Assembly (NCBI RefSeq): GCF_030433435.1
Contig: NZ_JANRHH010000013.1
Span: forward strand, 1 to 64,000
DNA from: Polycladomyces subterraneus
GTDB taxonomy: Bacteria; Bacillota; Bacilli; Thermoactinomycetales; JIR-001
Length of the DNA: 64,000 nucleotides
Direction of reading: 5' to 3'
Shown: in pieces, positions 55,975-64,000 of the stretch
How positions within the stretch are numbered: the first letter of the stretch is position 1
Layout: each line of letters begins with the position of its first letter
The notes under the pieces: model-generated
Told to the model about the DNA's origin: nothing
Database searches by the model: none
Seen by the model: the letters and a program-made list of their open reading frames with translations, nothing else
Made by a program: the position numbers and the translations under genes

Positions 55975-56953
55975 GCGGAATCACCTCCGATCTGCGCTCG
56001 AATTCCCGGATCTCCTCCACGGCATCCCGAACTTGGTCAGGTTCCCCGCTCACCTGTAAGGCGACCATTCCGTCGTTTTTCTCATGGTCAGGCAAGATCG
56101 TCACTGTTACGCCTATTTTTACCCAATCGGCCAAGCGGGACCAGATACGATCCAAATCATCCGACTTCACCCGGATCAAATCGGTATGCTCTTTTGAAGC
56201 TTCTAGTTTTTCAGTGTGATAGGACTGTACGAATTGCTGGGTAACCGGGTGCTTCGGTTCCCGGAACAGCGTCTCCACCTCACCCATCTCCACCACTTTA
56301 CCGGCTTCCATGACGGCCATGCGATGGCACATCCGTTTGACCACACTCATTTCGTGCGTAATGATCACCATTGTGATGCCGGTGTCCCGGTGGATCTCCT
56401 TCAACAGTTGTAAAATGGAGGTCGTCGTCTCCGGGTCCAGCGCCGATGTCGCCTCGTCACACAACAAGACGCTCGGATCGTTGGCCAATGCCCGCGCAAT
56501 GCCGACACGCTGTTTCTGTCCCCCGGACAGTTGGGCAGGATACGCATTTGCCCGATGGGAAAGTCCCACCCTTTCCAACAAAGCATCCACTTTTTCCCTG
56601 ATTTCCTTTTTCGATTTACCGGCCAGCTCCAGAGGGAAGGCCACATTTTCCCACACGGTACGGGACCAAAGCAAGTGGAAATGCTGAAAAATCATCCCGA
56701 TTTTCTTTCGCGCTTCGCGCAGCTCACGATCACCGCTTTCGGAAATGGAAATACCATCCACCGTGACGCTGCCCGAAGTGGGCTTCTCCAATCCGTTGAG
56801 CAATCGGAGCAGCGTGCTTTTCCCCGCTCCGCTGTGACCGACGATCCCGAAAATTTCTCCACGTTCGATGCGAAGGTTGATATCCTGCAACGCGACCACA
56901 TCCCCGTCTTTCGAGGAAGGGTACACTTTATTCACTTGGTCAAGTACAATCAT
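55967..56953 (-). CDS. metN: Methionine ABC transporter ATPase MetN
   Basis: A 328-residue ATPase: Walker A GHSGAGKST, signature LSGGQKQRVGIARAL, Walker B VLLCDEATSALDP and H-loop THEMSVV. A C-terminal NIL domain (about residues 255-328) binds methionine and inhibits transport when it is plentiful. ATG 56953 follows AGGTGG; GTG codons just upstream are alternatives. Confidence 0.93.
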   Translation of the reverse strand: MIVLDQVNKVYPSSKDGDVVALQDINLRIERGEIFGIVGHSGAGKSTLLRLLNGLEKPTSGSVTVDGISISESGDRELREARKKIGMIFQHFHLLWSRTVWENVAFPLELAGKSKKEIREKVDALLERVGLSHRANAYPAQLSGGQKQRVGIARALANDPSVLLCDEATSALDPETTTSILQLLKEIHRDTGITMVIITHEMSVVKRMCHRMAVMEAGKVVEMGEVETLFREPKHPVTQQFVQSYHTEKLEASKEHTDLIRVKSDDLDRIWSRLADWVKIGVTVTILPDHEKNDGMVALQVSGEPDQVRDAVEEIREFERRSEVIPHV

Positions 56954-56976
56954 CGCTTCATTCACCACCTGTCTCT

Positions 56977-57015
56977 AAGAAAAGATCCCTTCCTGCCAGA
57001 GCAGAAAGGGATCTT
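56977..57015 (-). terminator. Terminator of the SAM riboswitch
   Basis: AAGATCCCTTTCTGC pairs with GCAGGAAGGGATCTT (one mismatch) and is followed by TTCTT. It is the expression platform between aptamer and metN. Confidence 0.9.
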
Positions 57016-57029
57016 ATATATTATAAAAT

Positions 57030-57150
57030 CGCCTCTCTCATCTGCCAGAACCGATGGGCTCTGCAGGAATTGGCACCATTTCCGCGTGCATACCGCGGAC
57101 GGTTGCCGGGTTTCATCGGGCCAGTCCCTCCACCTCTCTTGATAAGAGCG
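57030..57150 (-). promoter_or_regulatory. SAM-I riboswitch (S-box)
   Basis: Minus strand shows all S-box landmarks in order: CTCTTATCAAGAGAGGTGGA, GGGACTGGCCCGATGAAACC, CGGCAACC, and closing arm GATGAGAGAGGCG pairing with the first CTCTTATC. SAM binding favours the downstream terminator and switches off metNIQ. Confidence 0.96.
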
Positions 57151-57375
57151 CGCAACATCGTCTTATGAAGTTGTCACGTTACATCCTACCACGACAACAT
57201 TCAGGATGTCAACGTCATTCTCTTTACACATAATGTACAAATTTTTCCGATGAATGATGACAGCAGATTACCATGAGATTACATTTCGTTTACAAATGGC
57301 CAAAAATCCACTACGATGACTGACATTCGCGTATAATAAAAACAACCAAGGACACAAGCAACGGAGGTGCCCGAC

Positions 57376-57483
57376 ATGAGCACGGTTGTTGGCAAATCGT
57401 TTTGGATCGGCCTCATCAACGCGACCGGTTTAAGCCTCCCGTTTTGGCTTCTGCTGTATATGGCCCTTCGGCTGACCTTTTAA
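57376..57483 (+). CDS. 35-residue single-pass membrane protein
   Basis: ATG 57376 follows ACGGAGGTG. The peptide starts MSTVVGKSFWIGLINATGLS and continues with a hydrophobic PFWLLLYMALRLTF end. A TATAAT lies about 45 bases upstream and a terminator about 75 bases downstream, so a self-contained small gene is likely. Function unknown. Confidence 0.6.
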   Translation: MSTVVGKSFWIGLINATGLSLPFWLLLYMALRLTF

Positions 57484-57550
57484 AGGAGATTGCCATAGCC
57501 GGAGCATCGTGTGTCGGGATAGCCTTGTGATACGGATGAGAAGGAACGGG

Positions 57551-57588
57551 AAAAAACGGATTACCCTCGGGGCAATCCGTTTTGTTTT
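57551..57588. terminator. Bidirectional terminator
   Basis: AACGGATT / AATCCGTT stem with T-rich flanks on both strands. It serves the small gene at 57376 and the sugar transferase gene on the minus strand. Confidence 0.8.
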
Positions 57589-57600
57589 AGTGAAGCGAGC

Positions 57601-58248
57601 TCAACGGGCACCGTTACCAGTCAGTACCACCCATACCGTACGCAACAGAATGCGCATATCCAACGCGAACGATTGCCGTTTGATGTAGTACATATCCAAT
57701 TCAAATTTCTCTTTCGGTGTCATATCATAACCGCCGTTCACCTGTGCCCATCCGGTCAAACCCGGTTTCACCAACAGGCGATTTTTGAATCCGGGAATTT
57801 CTGCGGCAAATTTCTCGGTGAACATCGGTCGTTCCGGCCGCGGGCCGATCAAACTCATATCCCCTTTCAAGACGCTGATCAGTTGCGGAATTTCATCGAT
57901 CCGAGTCTTGCGGATAAACCGTCCTACGCGGGTTACTCGGGGGTCGTTTTTGGATGCCCATTGCGGACCGTTTTTCTCCGCGTCCACCCGCATGGAGCGC
58001 AGTTTGACGATATAGAAGGGTTTCCCGTGCAAGCCGACGCGTTCCTGTTTGTAGAAGACGGGACCTTTCGATTCCAATTTGATGGCAATCGCGGTCAACA
58101 CCAACACCGGCAAGGTCAAAATCAAGAAAGTAATAGAGAAAATGATTTCAAATACCCGTTTGGCAATCGGGTACCATCCCGAAGGCGGTTGGTACACGCC
58201 TTCCGAGAACAAGTGCGCGTCCCCTTCATACACTGCTTTCGATCGCAT
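57601..58248 (-). CDS. Undecaprenyl-phosphate sugar phosphotransferase (TuaA/WcaJ type)
   Basis: A 215-residue bacterial sugar transferase: one membrane hairpin (IIFSITFLILTLPVLVLTAI), then KLESKGPVFYKQERVG, KLRSMRVDAEKNGPQWA, RKTRIDEIPQLISVLKGDMS, LIGPRPERP and KPGLTGWAQVNG motifs. It starts surface polysaccharide synthesis by loading the first sugar phosphate onto undecaprenyl phosphate. ATG 58248 follows CAGGAG. Confidence 0.92.
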   Translation of the reverse strand: MRSKAVYEGDAHLFSEGVYQPPSGWYPIAKRVFEIIFSITFLILTLPVLVLTAIAIKLESKGPVFYKQERVGLHGKPFYIVKLRSMRVDAEKNGPQWASKNDPRVTRVGRFIRKTRIDEIPQLISVLKGDMSLIGPRPERPMFTEKFAAEIPGFKNRLLVKPGLTGWAQVNGGYDMTPKEKFELDMYYIKRQSFALDMRILLRTVWVVLTGNGAR

Positions 58249-58513
58249 CCGCAAACCACTCCTGCTTAATATGATTGCCACAAATCCTTCCCGAATTGAG
58301 CCGCTCCATTTGGCGGCCCCCACCTGCGAACATGTTTGTTTCGTGGTTTGACCGTTCTGTACTCCAGGTAACTCGTTAACCAGTATACTGTGTTTTCCGT
58401 TTGGTTACAACAGTTGAAAAACCCCGCAGGATGGAGGAATCACGAGATCCCTCTATATATTGAGACGTGTTTTGTTACAAAAACGTTTCACGTTTTTTAC
58501 GGCCATATTTCAA

Positions 58514-59437
58514 TCATCCGGTAATCCATTCGCGATAATATGCTAATGTTTTCCGCAATCCCACAGAAAGATCCGTCTCTGGACGCCAGTTCAGTATCTC
58601 CATTGCACGTCGGTTGTCGAAGTAACTATGCTTAATATCTCCTGGACGGTCTGGAGCATGATGGACTTCCATTTTTTTGCCACTCACTTCCTCAAATAGG
58701 GCAATCAGCTCATTGATGGACGTCTTTTGACCGGTACCAATATTTAAAATCTGCCCGTCCCCGTTGTTTAGCGCCGCCACATTGGCGCGTGCCACATCCT
58801 CCACGTAGACGTAATCGCGCGTCTGTTCGCCATCTCCGAATACGGTGATCGGTTCACCTTTGAGCACCTTTTCGACGAAAATGGAGATGACGCCGCCTTC
58901 ACCTCGGGGGTCTTGGCGGATACCGTAAACGTTGGCGTAACGAAGTACTGTGTAGGCCAACCCGTGCAATTGGGCATACACTTGCAAATAATGCTCCGGT
59001 GTGTGTTTGGAAATACCGTAACCAGAGAGCGGTGCCACTGGATGTTTTTCATCGATCGGCAGATATTCGGGATTGCCATATACAGCCGCAGATGAGGCGT
59101 AGACCACCTTGCGCACACCGGCGTTACGGCACGCTTCCAGCAAATTGAGCGTCCCGATGATGTTGGTCTTGGCGTCGTGCAATGGATCCCGCACGGACGT
59201 GGGCACGTCGATCTGTGCAGCTTGATGAATGACCACTTCCGGCCGTGTTTCGGCGACAACGTCGGACAATCGATGATCGGTGATATCCATCCGGTAAAAT
59301 AACACTTCCGGCTTCAGATGTGCTTCCTGTCCCGTGCTGAGATTGTCCACCACGATTACGTCATCACCGCGTTCCAACAGAAGATCGACGATGTGGGAAC
59401 CGATGAACCCTGCTCCTCCCGTAACCAACACTTTCAT
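58514..59437 (-). CDS. galE: NAD-dependent epimerase, probably UDP-glucose 4-epimerase
   Basis: A 307-residue short-chain-type epimerase: GGAGFIGSHIVD (NAD loop), VYASSAAVYGNPEYLP, catalytic YGISK and RYANVYGIRQDPRGEGG. Makes UDP-galactose-type or related nucleotide sugars for surface polymers. ATG 59437 follows AGAGAGGAG. Confidence 0.88.
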   Translation of the reverse strand: MKVLVTGGAGFIGSHIVDLLLERGDDVIVVDNLSTGQEAHLKPEVLFYRMDITDHRLSDVVAETRPEVVIHQAAQIDVPTSVRDPLHDAKTNIIGTLNLLEACRNAGVRKVVYASSAAVYGNPEYLPIDEKHPVAPLSGYGISKHTPEHYLQVYAQLHGLAYTVLRYANVYGIRQDPRGEGGVISIFVEKVLKGEPITVFGDGEQTRDYVYVEDVARANVAALNNGDGQILNIGTGQKTSINELIALFEEVSGKKMEVHHAPDRPGDIKHSYFDNRRAMEILNWRPETDLSVGLRKTLAYYREWITG

Positions 59438-59693
59438 GTTATTACTCCTCTCTATACTGTCGACGGCATCGCCACGGAAAGTCCGAAGCGAAATGCTCAC
59501 TGCGAACAAGCCCGGTCTCCTGCATAATATGTGAAACAGGCACGATATAGGACACCTGTGACAGTTGCACCTGAAATATTACACCAATGTTACACGCTCT
59601 TTATTGATTGTACACGTTCCGCGACGTATTATCCACTCCGTTTTGGCAGACGGCACAAAATGTCCAAAGATTGCGTCTCACCTCCATCCAGAT

Positions 59694-59726
59694 GGCAAAA
59701 AAAGGCCGACTTCGAAAAAGTCGGCC
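59694..59726 (-). terminator. Terminator of the aldehyde dehydrogenase gene
   Basis: GGCCGACTT / AAGTCGGCC stem followed by T7 on the minus strand. Confidence 0.92.
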
Positions 59727-59736
59727 AGGGTGCTTT

Positions 59737-61176
59737 TTAACCGTGGAGACGAACGGAAACATATTTGGTTTCGAGGAATTCCTCCAGCCCGTATTTGCCG
59801 CCTTCCCGTCCGATACCGGATTCCTTCATGCCACCAAACGGCGCTTGTACCGTGGAGGGAAGGCCGTCATTGATACCGACAATCCCGTACTCCAACCGCT
59901 CCGAAACGCGGATGGCGCGGGCCAGATCACGCGTGTACAGGTAAGCGGCCAAACCGTAGGGCGTATCGTTGGCACGGCGGATCCCCTCATCTTCGTCGCG
60001 GAAAACGGCAATCGGCGCGACGGGGCCGAAAGTTTCTTCCCTTTGGACGAGCATATCATCCGTGACACCAACCAGCACGGTCGGCTCGAAAAAGTGGACA
60101 TCTCCTTCACTGCGACGGCGTCCACCGGTTAAGACACGGGCACCTTTTTCCACAGCATCCCGGACGTGACGTTCCGCTTTTGCCGCGGCTTGTCCGTCGA
60201 TGAGCGGGCCGATGTCAACACCCGCTTCCATTCCGTTGCCCAAACGGAGTTGTTCCACTTGTTTGGCCAGGATCTCGGCAAACGCATCCGCAATCGTCTC
60301 ATGGACATAAATCCGGTTGGTGCAGACACACGTTTGCCCCGCATTGCGGAATTTGCTGATGAGGACTTCCCGTGCCGCCTTCTCCAGGTCGGCATCCTCA
60401 AACACGAGAAACGGAGCATGTCCTCCCAATTCCAGGCTCACCTTTTTCACAGTATCGGCCGCTTGCCGCATAATCAATTTTCCCACTTCCGTGGACCCGG
60501 TAAACGTCACCTTGCGCACACGTTCATCCCGAAGCAGAATCTCACCGATGGGCTGCGGATCTGTTCCAGTGACCACATTGACCACACCGGCAGGAATCCC
60601 CGCTTCCTGGAACAATTCCGCCAACCGAAGCGCGGTCAACGGTGTCTGTTCCGCCGGCTTGACGATCACAGTACATCCCGCAGCCAACGCGGGGGCGATC
60701 TTGCGGGTGATCATCGCCGCCGGGAAATTCCATGGCGTGATGGCGGCTACGACACCGACCGGCTGTCGCAGGACAAGGATCCGCTTGTCCGGGTGGGTGG
60801 CTGGGATGGTGTCGCCGTAGATCCGCTTGGCCTCTTCGGCATACCATTCAAAAAAGCTGGCTGCGTATTGCACTTCCCCTTTGGCTTCCGGCAGCGGTTT
60901 TCCCTGTTCGCTGGTCATCAGCTCGGCCAGTTCATCCTGATGCGCCATCATCAATTCGTACGCCCTACGCAGATATGTAGCTCGATCCCATGCAGTACGG
61001 GTGGACCAATCGGGAAAAGCCCGGTGGGCGGCTTCGACGGCACGCCGTACATCCTCAGCTGTCGCATCGGCCACTTCCCCTATAATTTCGCCTGTGGCGG
61101 GGTTAGTGACCGAAAATGTGCGTCCATTCCCCGATGGGACCCACTCGCCATTGATGTATAGTTGATATTGCAACAT
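59737..61176 (-). CDS. NAD(P)-dependent aldehyde dehydrogenase (succinate-semialdehyde type)
   Basis: A 479-residue enzyme: ITPWNFPAAMITRKIAPALA, the catalytic Glu in VSLELGGHAPFLVFEDAD, the nucleophile Cys in FRNAGQTCVCTNR, and ETFGPVAPIAVF. The GabD-like pattern (ELGGHAPF) suggests succinate-semialdehyde as substrate, but no gabT is nearby. ATG 61176 follows AAAGGAG. Confidence 0.9.
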   Translation of the reverse strand: MLQYQLYINGEWVPSGNGRTFSVTNPATGEIIGEVADATAEDVRRAVEAAHRAFPDWSTRTAWDRATYLRRAYELMMAHQDELAELMTSEQGKPLPEAKGEVQYAASFFEWYAEEAKRIYGDTIPATHPDKRILVLRQPVGVVAAITPWNFPAAMITRKIAPALAAGCTVIVKPAEQTPLTALRLAELFQEAGIPAGVVNVVTGTDPQPIGEILLRDERVRKVTFTGSTEVGKLIMRQAADTVKKVSLELGGHAPFLVFEDADLEKAAREVLISKFRNAGQTCVCTNRIYVHETIADAFAEILAKQVEQLRLGNGMEAGVDIGPLIDGQAAAKAERHVRDAVEKGARVLTGGRRRSEGDVHFFEPTVLVGVTDDMLVQREETFGPVAPIAVFRDEDEGIRRANDTPYGLAAYLYTRDLARAIRVSERLEYGIVGINDGLPSTVQAPFGGMKESGIGREGGKYGLEEFLETKYVSVRLHG

Positions 61177-61580
61177 CCATTCTACGCTCCTTTCCCATTG
61201 ATGCTTGAGGATTCCCGCCTTATTCTTCCGCAACTTGCAGGCAAATTCCTTCCATACCGTCCAAATTGCCCAAATAGCCTAGGGGATGTCTGATTCATAC
61301 CGTCCGCATCGGCCACCTGTGCTCCTAGGAAGCAGATCCATGACACGGGATTCACCACGTCTCTTGAACGGTAACAGGAGGAATCCGCGTTCCGTGATCT
61401 TGAGACACAGCCATTCGTGATCTCCATATTCCGTTTACCCCGAGCGATTTCCGCGCAAACATCCCGTTATCTCCCTATTACAAGGAATTTCCTCTACCAT
61501 TCCTTGCATGGTGTGTTTTTACTTAGATAAAATATAATAATAATAACAAAATTGGTTCGCTAATCTTCAGAGAGTGAGGT
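61177..61580. other. Divergent intergenic region with repeat copy and promoter
   Basis: Holds a repeat relative at 61280-61330 (GGGGATGTCTGATTCAT, then GGCCACCTGTGCTCC) and the promoter at 61504-61533. No gene is supported. Confidence 0.4.
61504..61533 (+). promoter_or_regulatory. Candidate promoter of the second LCP gene
   Basis: TTGCAT, an 18-base spacer, TAAAAT, in an AT-rich stretch 47 bases before the start codon. Confidence 0.6.
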
Positions 61581-62522
61581 ATGGCCTTGATCAGTCGAAT
61601 GGAACGACACCGAAAAAGACGCTGGTGGAAATGGTTCTGGTTCACCATCTTGATCTTGGCCAGTGTCGTGGGTTATTACGCTTACGAAATCTGGTCAGCG
61701 GCCAACAAAGCGTACGATCCGCGGGAAAAATCGGCCAAACGATCGCACGCAGTCGACATTCACAAAGATCCCTTCTCCGTTTTATTGATGGGAGTCGACG
61801 AACGGAAAGGCGATATCGGCCGTGCAGACACATTGATTCTGATCACGGTGAATCCCCAACAAAAACAAGCCTGGATGATGAACATTCCCCGCGATACATA
61901 TGTAACCATCCCCGGTCACGGGAAGGACAAAATCAATCATGCCTATGCACGCGGAGGAAGCAAGCTGACGATCGAGACAGTGGAGCAATTTTTGGATATC
62001 CCTGTCGACTACTATGTGAAAGTAAACATGCAGGGATTCGAAAAAATCGTGGATGAACTGGGCGGAGTGGAGGTTCGGGTTCCGTTTGATTTCACGTATA
62101 ACGGATATACGTTCCATCAGGGGACTATGACCATGAACGGGAAACAAGCGCTGGCCTTCACCCGGATGCGAAAAGCGGATCCCAGAGGCGACCTGGGAAG
62201 AAACGAACGACAACAACTCGTCATCAAAGCGATTCTGCACAAAAGCATTTCGTTAGGCTCCATCACCCGACTGGACAATGTGTTTCAACACCTTGGAGAA
62301 AACGTGAAAACGGATATGTCTCCCCTGCAACTGCTCACATTTCAACAGATCTACCGCTCGCTCGATCAAATGCACACCCTACATCTGAGGGGGCATGACG
62401 ATTATATCGGCGGCGTATATTACTACGTTGTGGACAAAGAGGAGCGCACCCGAGTGCAACGCCTGCTTCGGCAACACTTGGAGCTGGCTGGTGACGGGAA
62501 CGGCTCGCCCCTGATGCCGTAA
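61581..62522 (+). CDS. LCP family wall polymer ligase, second copy
   Basis: A 313-residue membrane protein: short basic start, one TM (WFTILILASVVGYYAYEIW), LCP domain with SVLLMGVDERKGD, NIPRDTYVTI, GKDKINHAYARGG and ALAFTRMRKADPRGDLGR. Its position beside glycosyltransferase genes fits attachment of the locally made polysaccharide to peptidoglycan. An in-frame ATG at 61599 is an alternative start. Confidence 0.92.
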   Translation: MALISRMERHRKRRWWKWFWFTILILASVVGYYAYEIWSAANKAYDPREKSAKRSHAVDIHKDPFSVLLMGVDERKGDIGRADTLILITVNPQQKQAWMMNIPRDTYVTIPGHGKDKINHAYARGGSKLTIETVEQFLDIPVDYYVKVNMQGFEKIVDELGGVEVRVPFDFTYNGYTFHQGTMTMNGKQALAFTRMRKADPRGDLGRNERQQLVIKAILHKSISLGSITRLDNVFQHLGENVKTDMSPLQLLTFQQIYRSLDQMHTLHLRGHDDYIGGVYYYVVDKEERTRVQRLLRQHLELAGDGNGSPLMP

Positions 62523-62715
62523 TTGGCTGACGGGATCCCTCCCATTGGCGCTTTTGCTTCGAACGCGTCTGGTCCAGCCATAAGGCAGCAGTGTTCCCGG
62601 AATGGAGCGGCTTTCCAAACCTTACTGAGTGAAGAACCAGGAACCCTATCGCGGGCAATTTCCGCTCAGCGAAACGTACTTGGCCCGCGTTCTGCTCTCC
62701 CCGTCTGAAAACAAA

Positions 62716-62746
62716 AAACCGGCCGGAATTGATTCCGACCGGTTTC
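62716..62746 (-). terminator. Terminator of the glycosyltransferase gene
   Basis: AACCGGTCGGAA pairs with TTCCGGCCGGTT, followed by TTTTGTTTTC on the minus strand. Confidence 0.85.
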
Positions 62747-62751
62747 GTCAT

Positions 62752-63975
62752 TTAATCCTTTTTCACCAATGTGCGCAAAAGCTGATAAAACTGTTTGGCC
62801 AGCTTTCTTCGATCCCCTTCACGATCGATGTAGCGGCGGCCGTTTTCTGCGATCTGCGCCAGCTTCTCACGGGAAAAACCGCGCACTTGTGCCAGTGCTT
62901 TGGCCAGTCCCTCGGGATCTTCCGCCCCACTGAACAACCCTACCTCGTTTTTCTCCACGATTTCGCGCACTTCGCCATCCACCGTGGTCACGATCGGCTT
63001 ACCGACAAACGTGTAGTCAAACAGCTTGTTGGGGCGAGCCCCGCGGAAAATGTCGTTGTCTGCGAGCGAGATGATGCCACAATCCGCCGCCGCAATATAG
63101 TCGAAGATCTCCGATTTGGGGACAGGGTCCAGCAGATGGACGTTATCCAACTGTTCCTCTTCCTTGATCCGCTTCAATTTCTCTTTCTCCGGACCATCCC
63201 CGATCAGGACGATGGAAATGCCGGGTTCCAGATGACGTCCTGCCTTGACTACGTATTCCAATGCGTTGGCCGGACCGTGCGCCCCCGAATAGATGGCGAC
63301 GAAATGATCCTCCGGCACTCCCATCTTCATCCGGATTTCGCTTCTGCGGGACGGATCGGGTTCCCACGAGCCCACCACGATCCCGTTGGGAATCAGCTCG
63401 ATCTTGGACGGATCGATCCCTTTGTCCCTGATAAACTTCCGCTGATGTTCCGTCAACACGACGATATGATCGGCATGACGATACAAAAATGATTCCATCC
63501 ACGTGAGTAGACGGACCACGCGCGGATTTTTCAACCCGCCCATCTTAATCAACGAGTCCGGCCACAAATCGCGCACTTCCAGTACAAACGGAACACGCTT
63601 CACCTTGCTCAGCATCCAACCCGCAAATGCCGTGAACAAATGCGGCGAAGAAGCCACGATTACATCTGGGCGCCGCTTGAACAATCCCGTGAGGAGAAAG
63701 AGTGCGGCAAAGCTGCCCATATTCAGAATCCGACGTACGTCGTTGGTTTTGTGCGGGAACGACCACAACCACTGAAAATGGAGACCGGGAACATGCGGAA
63801 TTGCCCGTTTTTCCTCTTCCGTGATAAACGTACGACGCGGATGGACGAAACGGGATAACCACAAGGTGACCTCGGCTCCTTCAGCGATCGCCCACTCCCG
63901 TGCCAACTCATAATGCCGGGTAATCCCGGCGATGTTCGGCGGTACTGCATAATGGTTCGCCAACCAGATTCGCAC
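62752..63975 (-). CDS. GT4-family glycosyltransferase (WbuB-like)
   Basis: A 407-residue glycosyltransferase with GT-B fold. The N-terminal part MRIWLANHYAVPPNIAGITR and EVRDLWPDSLIKMGG are typical of WbuB/CapM-like enzymes; the C-terminal domain has IELIPNGI, AIYSGAHGPAN, VLIGDGPEKEKLKR and the EX7E-like region near RGARPNKLFDYTFVGKPIV. It probably extends a surface polysaccharide repeat unit. Start GTG 63975 follows AGGAAG. Confidence 0.9.
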   Translation of the reverse strand: MRIWLANHYAVPPNIAGITRHYELAREWAIAEGAEVTLWLSRFVHPRRTFITEEEKRAIPHVPGLHFQWLWSFPHKTNDVRRILNMGSFAALFLLTGLFKRRPDVIVASSPHLFTAFAGWMLSKVKRVPFVLEVRDLWPDSLIKMGGLKNPRVVRLLTWMESFLYRHADHIVVLTEHQRKFIRDKGIDPSKIELIPNGIVVGSWEPDPSRRSEIRMKMGVPEDHFVAIYSGAHGPANALEYVVKAGRHLEPGISIVLIGDGPEKEKLKRIKEEEQLDNVHLLDPVPKSEIFDYIAAADCGIISLADNDIFRGARPNKLFDYTFVGKPIVTTVDGEVREIVEKNEVGLFSGAEDPEGLAKALAQVRGFSREKLAQIAENGRRYIDREGDRRKLAKQFYQLLRTLVKKD

Positions 63976-64000
63976 TGCCTCTCACTTCCTTAAGCAAGCT

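Noticed and set aside
1-64000. CRISPR arrays, tRNA or rRNA genes, prophage or toxin-antitoxin clusters
   Set aside because: No regularly spaced direct repeats, no cloverleaf-like tRNA sequence, and no phage or paired toxin genes were recognised on reading.

Overview
The window looks like chromosomal DNA of a spore-forming, probably thermophilic Firmicute, most likely of the Bacillales/Thermoactinomycetaceae type. This is an inference from moderate GC content, strong GGAGG ribosome binding sites, TPP and SAM-I riboswitches, Bacillus-like gene order and typical Gram-positive wall proteins. No rRNA, tRNA, CRISPR array or prophage was seen.

Layout. 1-2.3 kb: an IS200/IS605 element (tnpA plus the 5' part of tnpB, cut by the window edge) lying against a decayed ABC exporter cassette. 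2.4-7.4 kb: a P-loop kinase, a quinone oxidoreductase, then a TPP-riboswitch-controlled operon for uptake of a thiamine precursor (thiY, a thiamine-binding protein, permease, ATPase). 7.5-15.2 kb: a hypothetical gene, a secreted amidase with CWB2 wall-binding repeats, and two secreted phosphoesterases, one fused to a beta-propeller. 15.2-18.4 kb: broken ecsA, ecsB and MFS transporter genes. 18.6-28.4 kb: the compact arginine/carbamoyl-phosphate operon argC-argJ-argB-argD-carA-carB-argF, with an ARG-box-like promoter. 28.5-35.3 kb: a small hydrophilic protein, a charged membrane-anchored protein, enoyl-CoA hydratase, sulfite oxidase, an Rrf2 regulator, a GntR-ABC module whose permease is broken, and a cold-shock gene. 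35.4-40.8 kb: prfB (programmed frameshift), secA, hpf and a second cold-shock gene. 41.0-44.0 kb: an amino-acid ABC transporter with a near-consensus ARG box, and HU. 44.1-47.9 kb: broken comFC and comFA, a small membrane protein and an orphan DegU-like regulator. 48-57.2 kb: metK behind an attenuator-like leader, a subtilisin-like lipoprotein, an LCP protein, a YvyE/IMPACT protein, and metNIQ under a SAM-I riboswitch. 57.3-64 kb: a 35-residue membrane protein and surface-polysaccharide genes (sugar transferase, UDP-glucose 4-epimerase-type enzyme, LCP protein, glycosyltransferase) with an aldehyde dehydrogenase among them.

Genes that work together. ARG-box-like operators at argC and at the amino-acid transporter suggest one ArgR regulon linking arginine synthesis and uptake. 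Methionine/SAM supply (metNIQ, metK) and thiamine uptake are under RNA-level control. The order yvyE - degU - comFA - comFC - hpf - secA - prfB matches the Bacillus subtilis chromosome but lacks the flagellar block that normally separates comF from hpf. About ten coding frameshifts or deletions are confined to roughly 7 kb of dispensable genes (exporters, MFS, comF), while about 45 kb of other coding sequence is intact. This points to real gene decay, including probable loss of natural competence, more than to random sequencing error.
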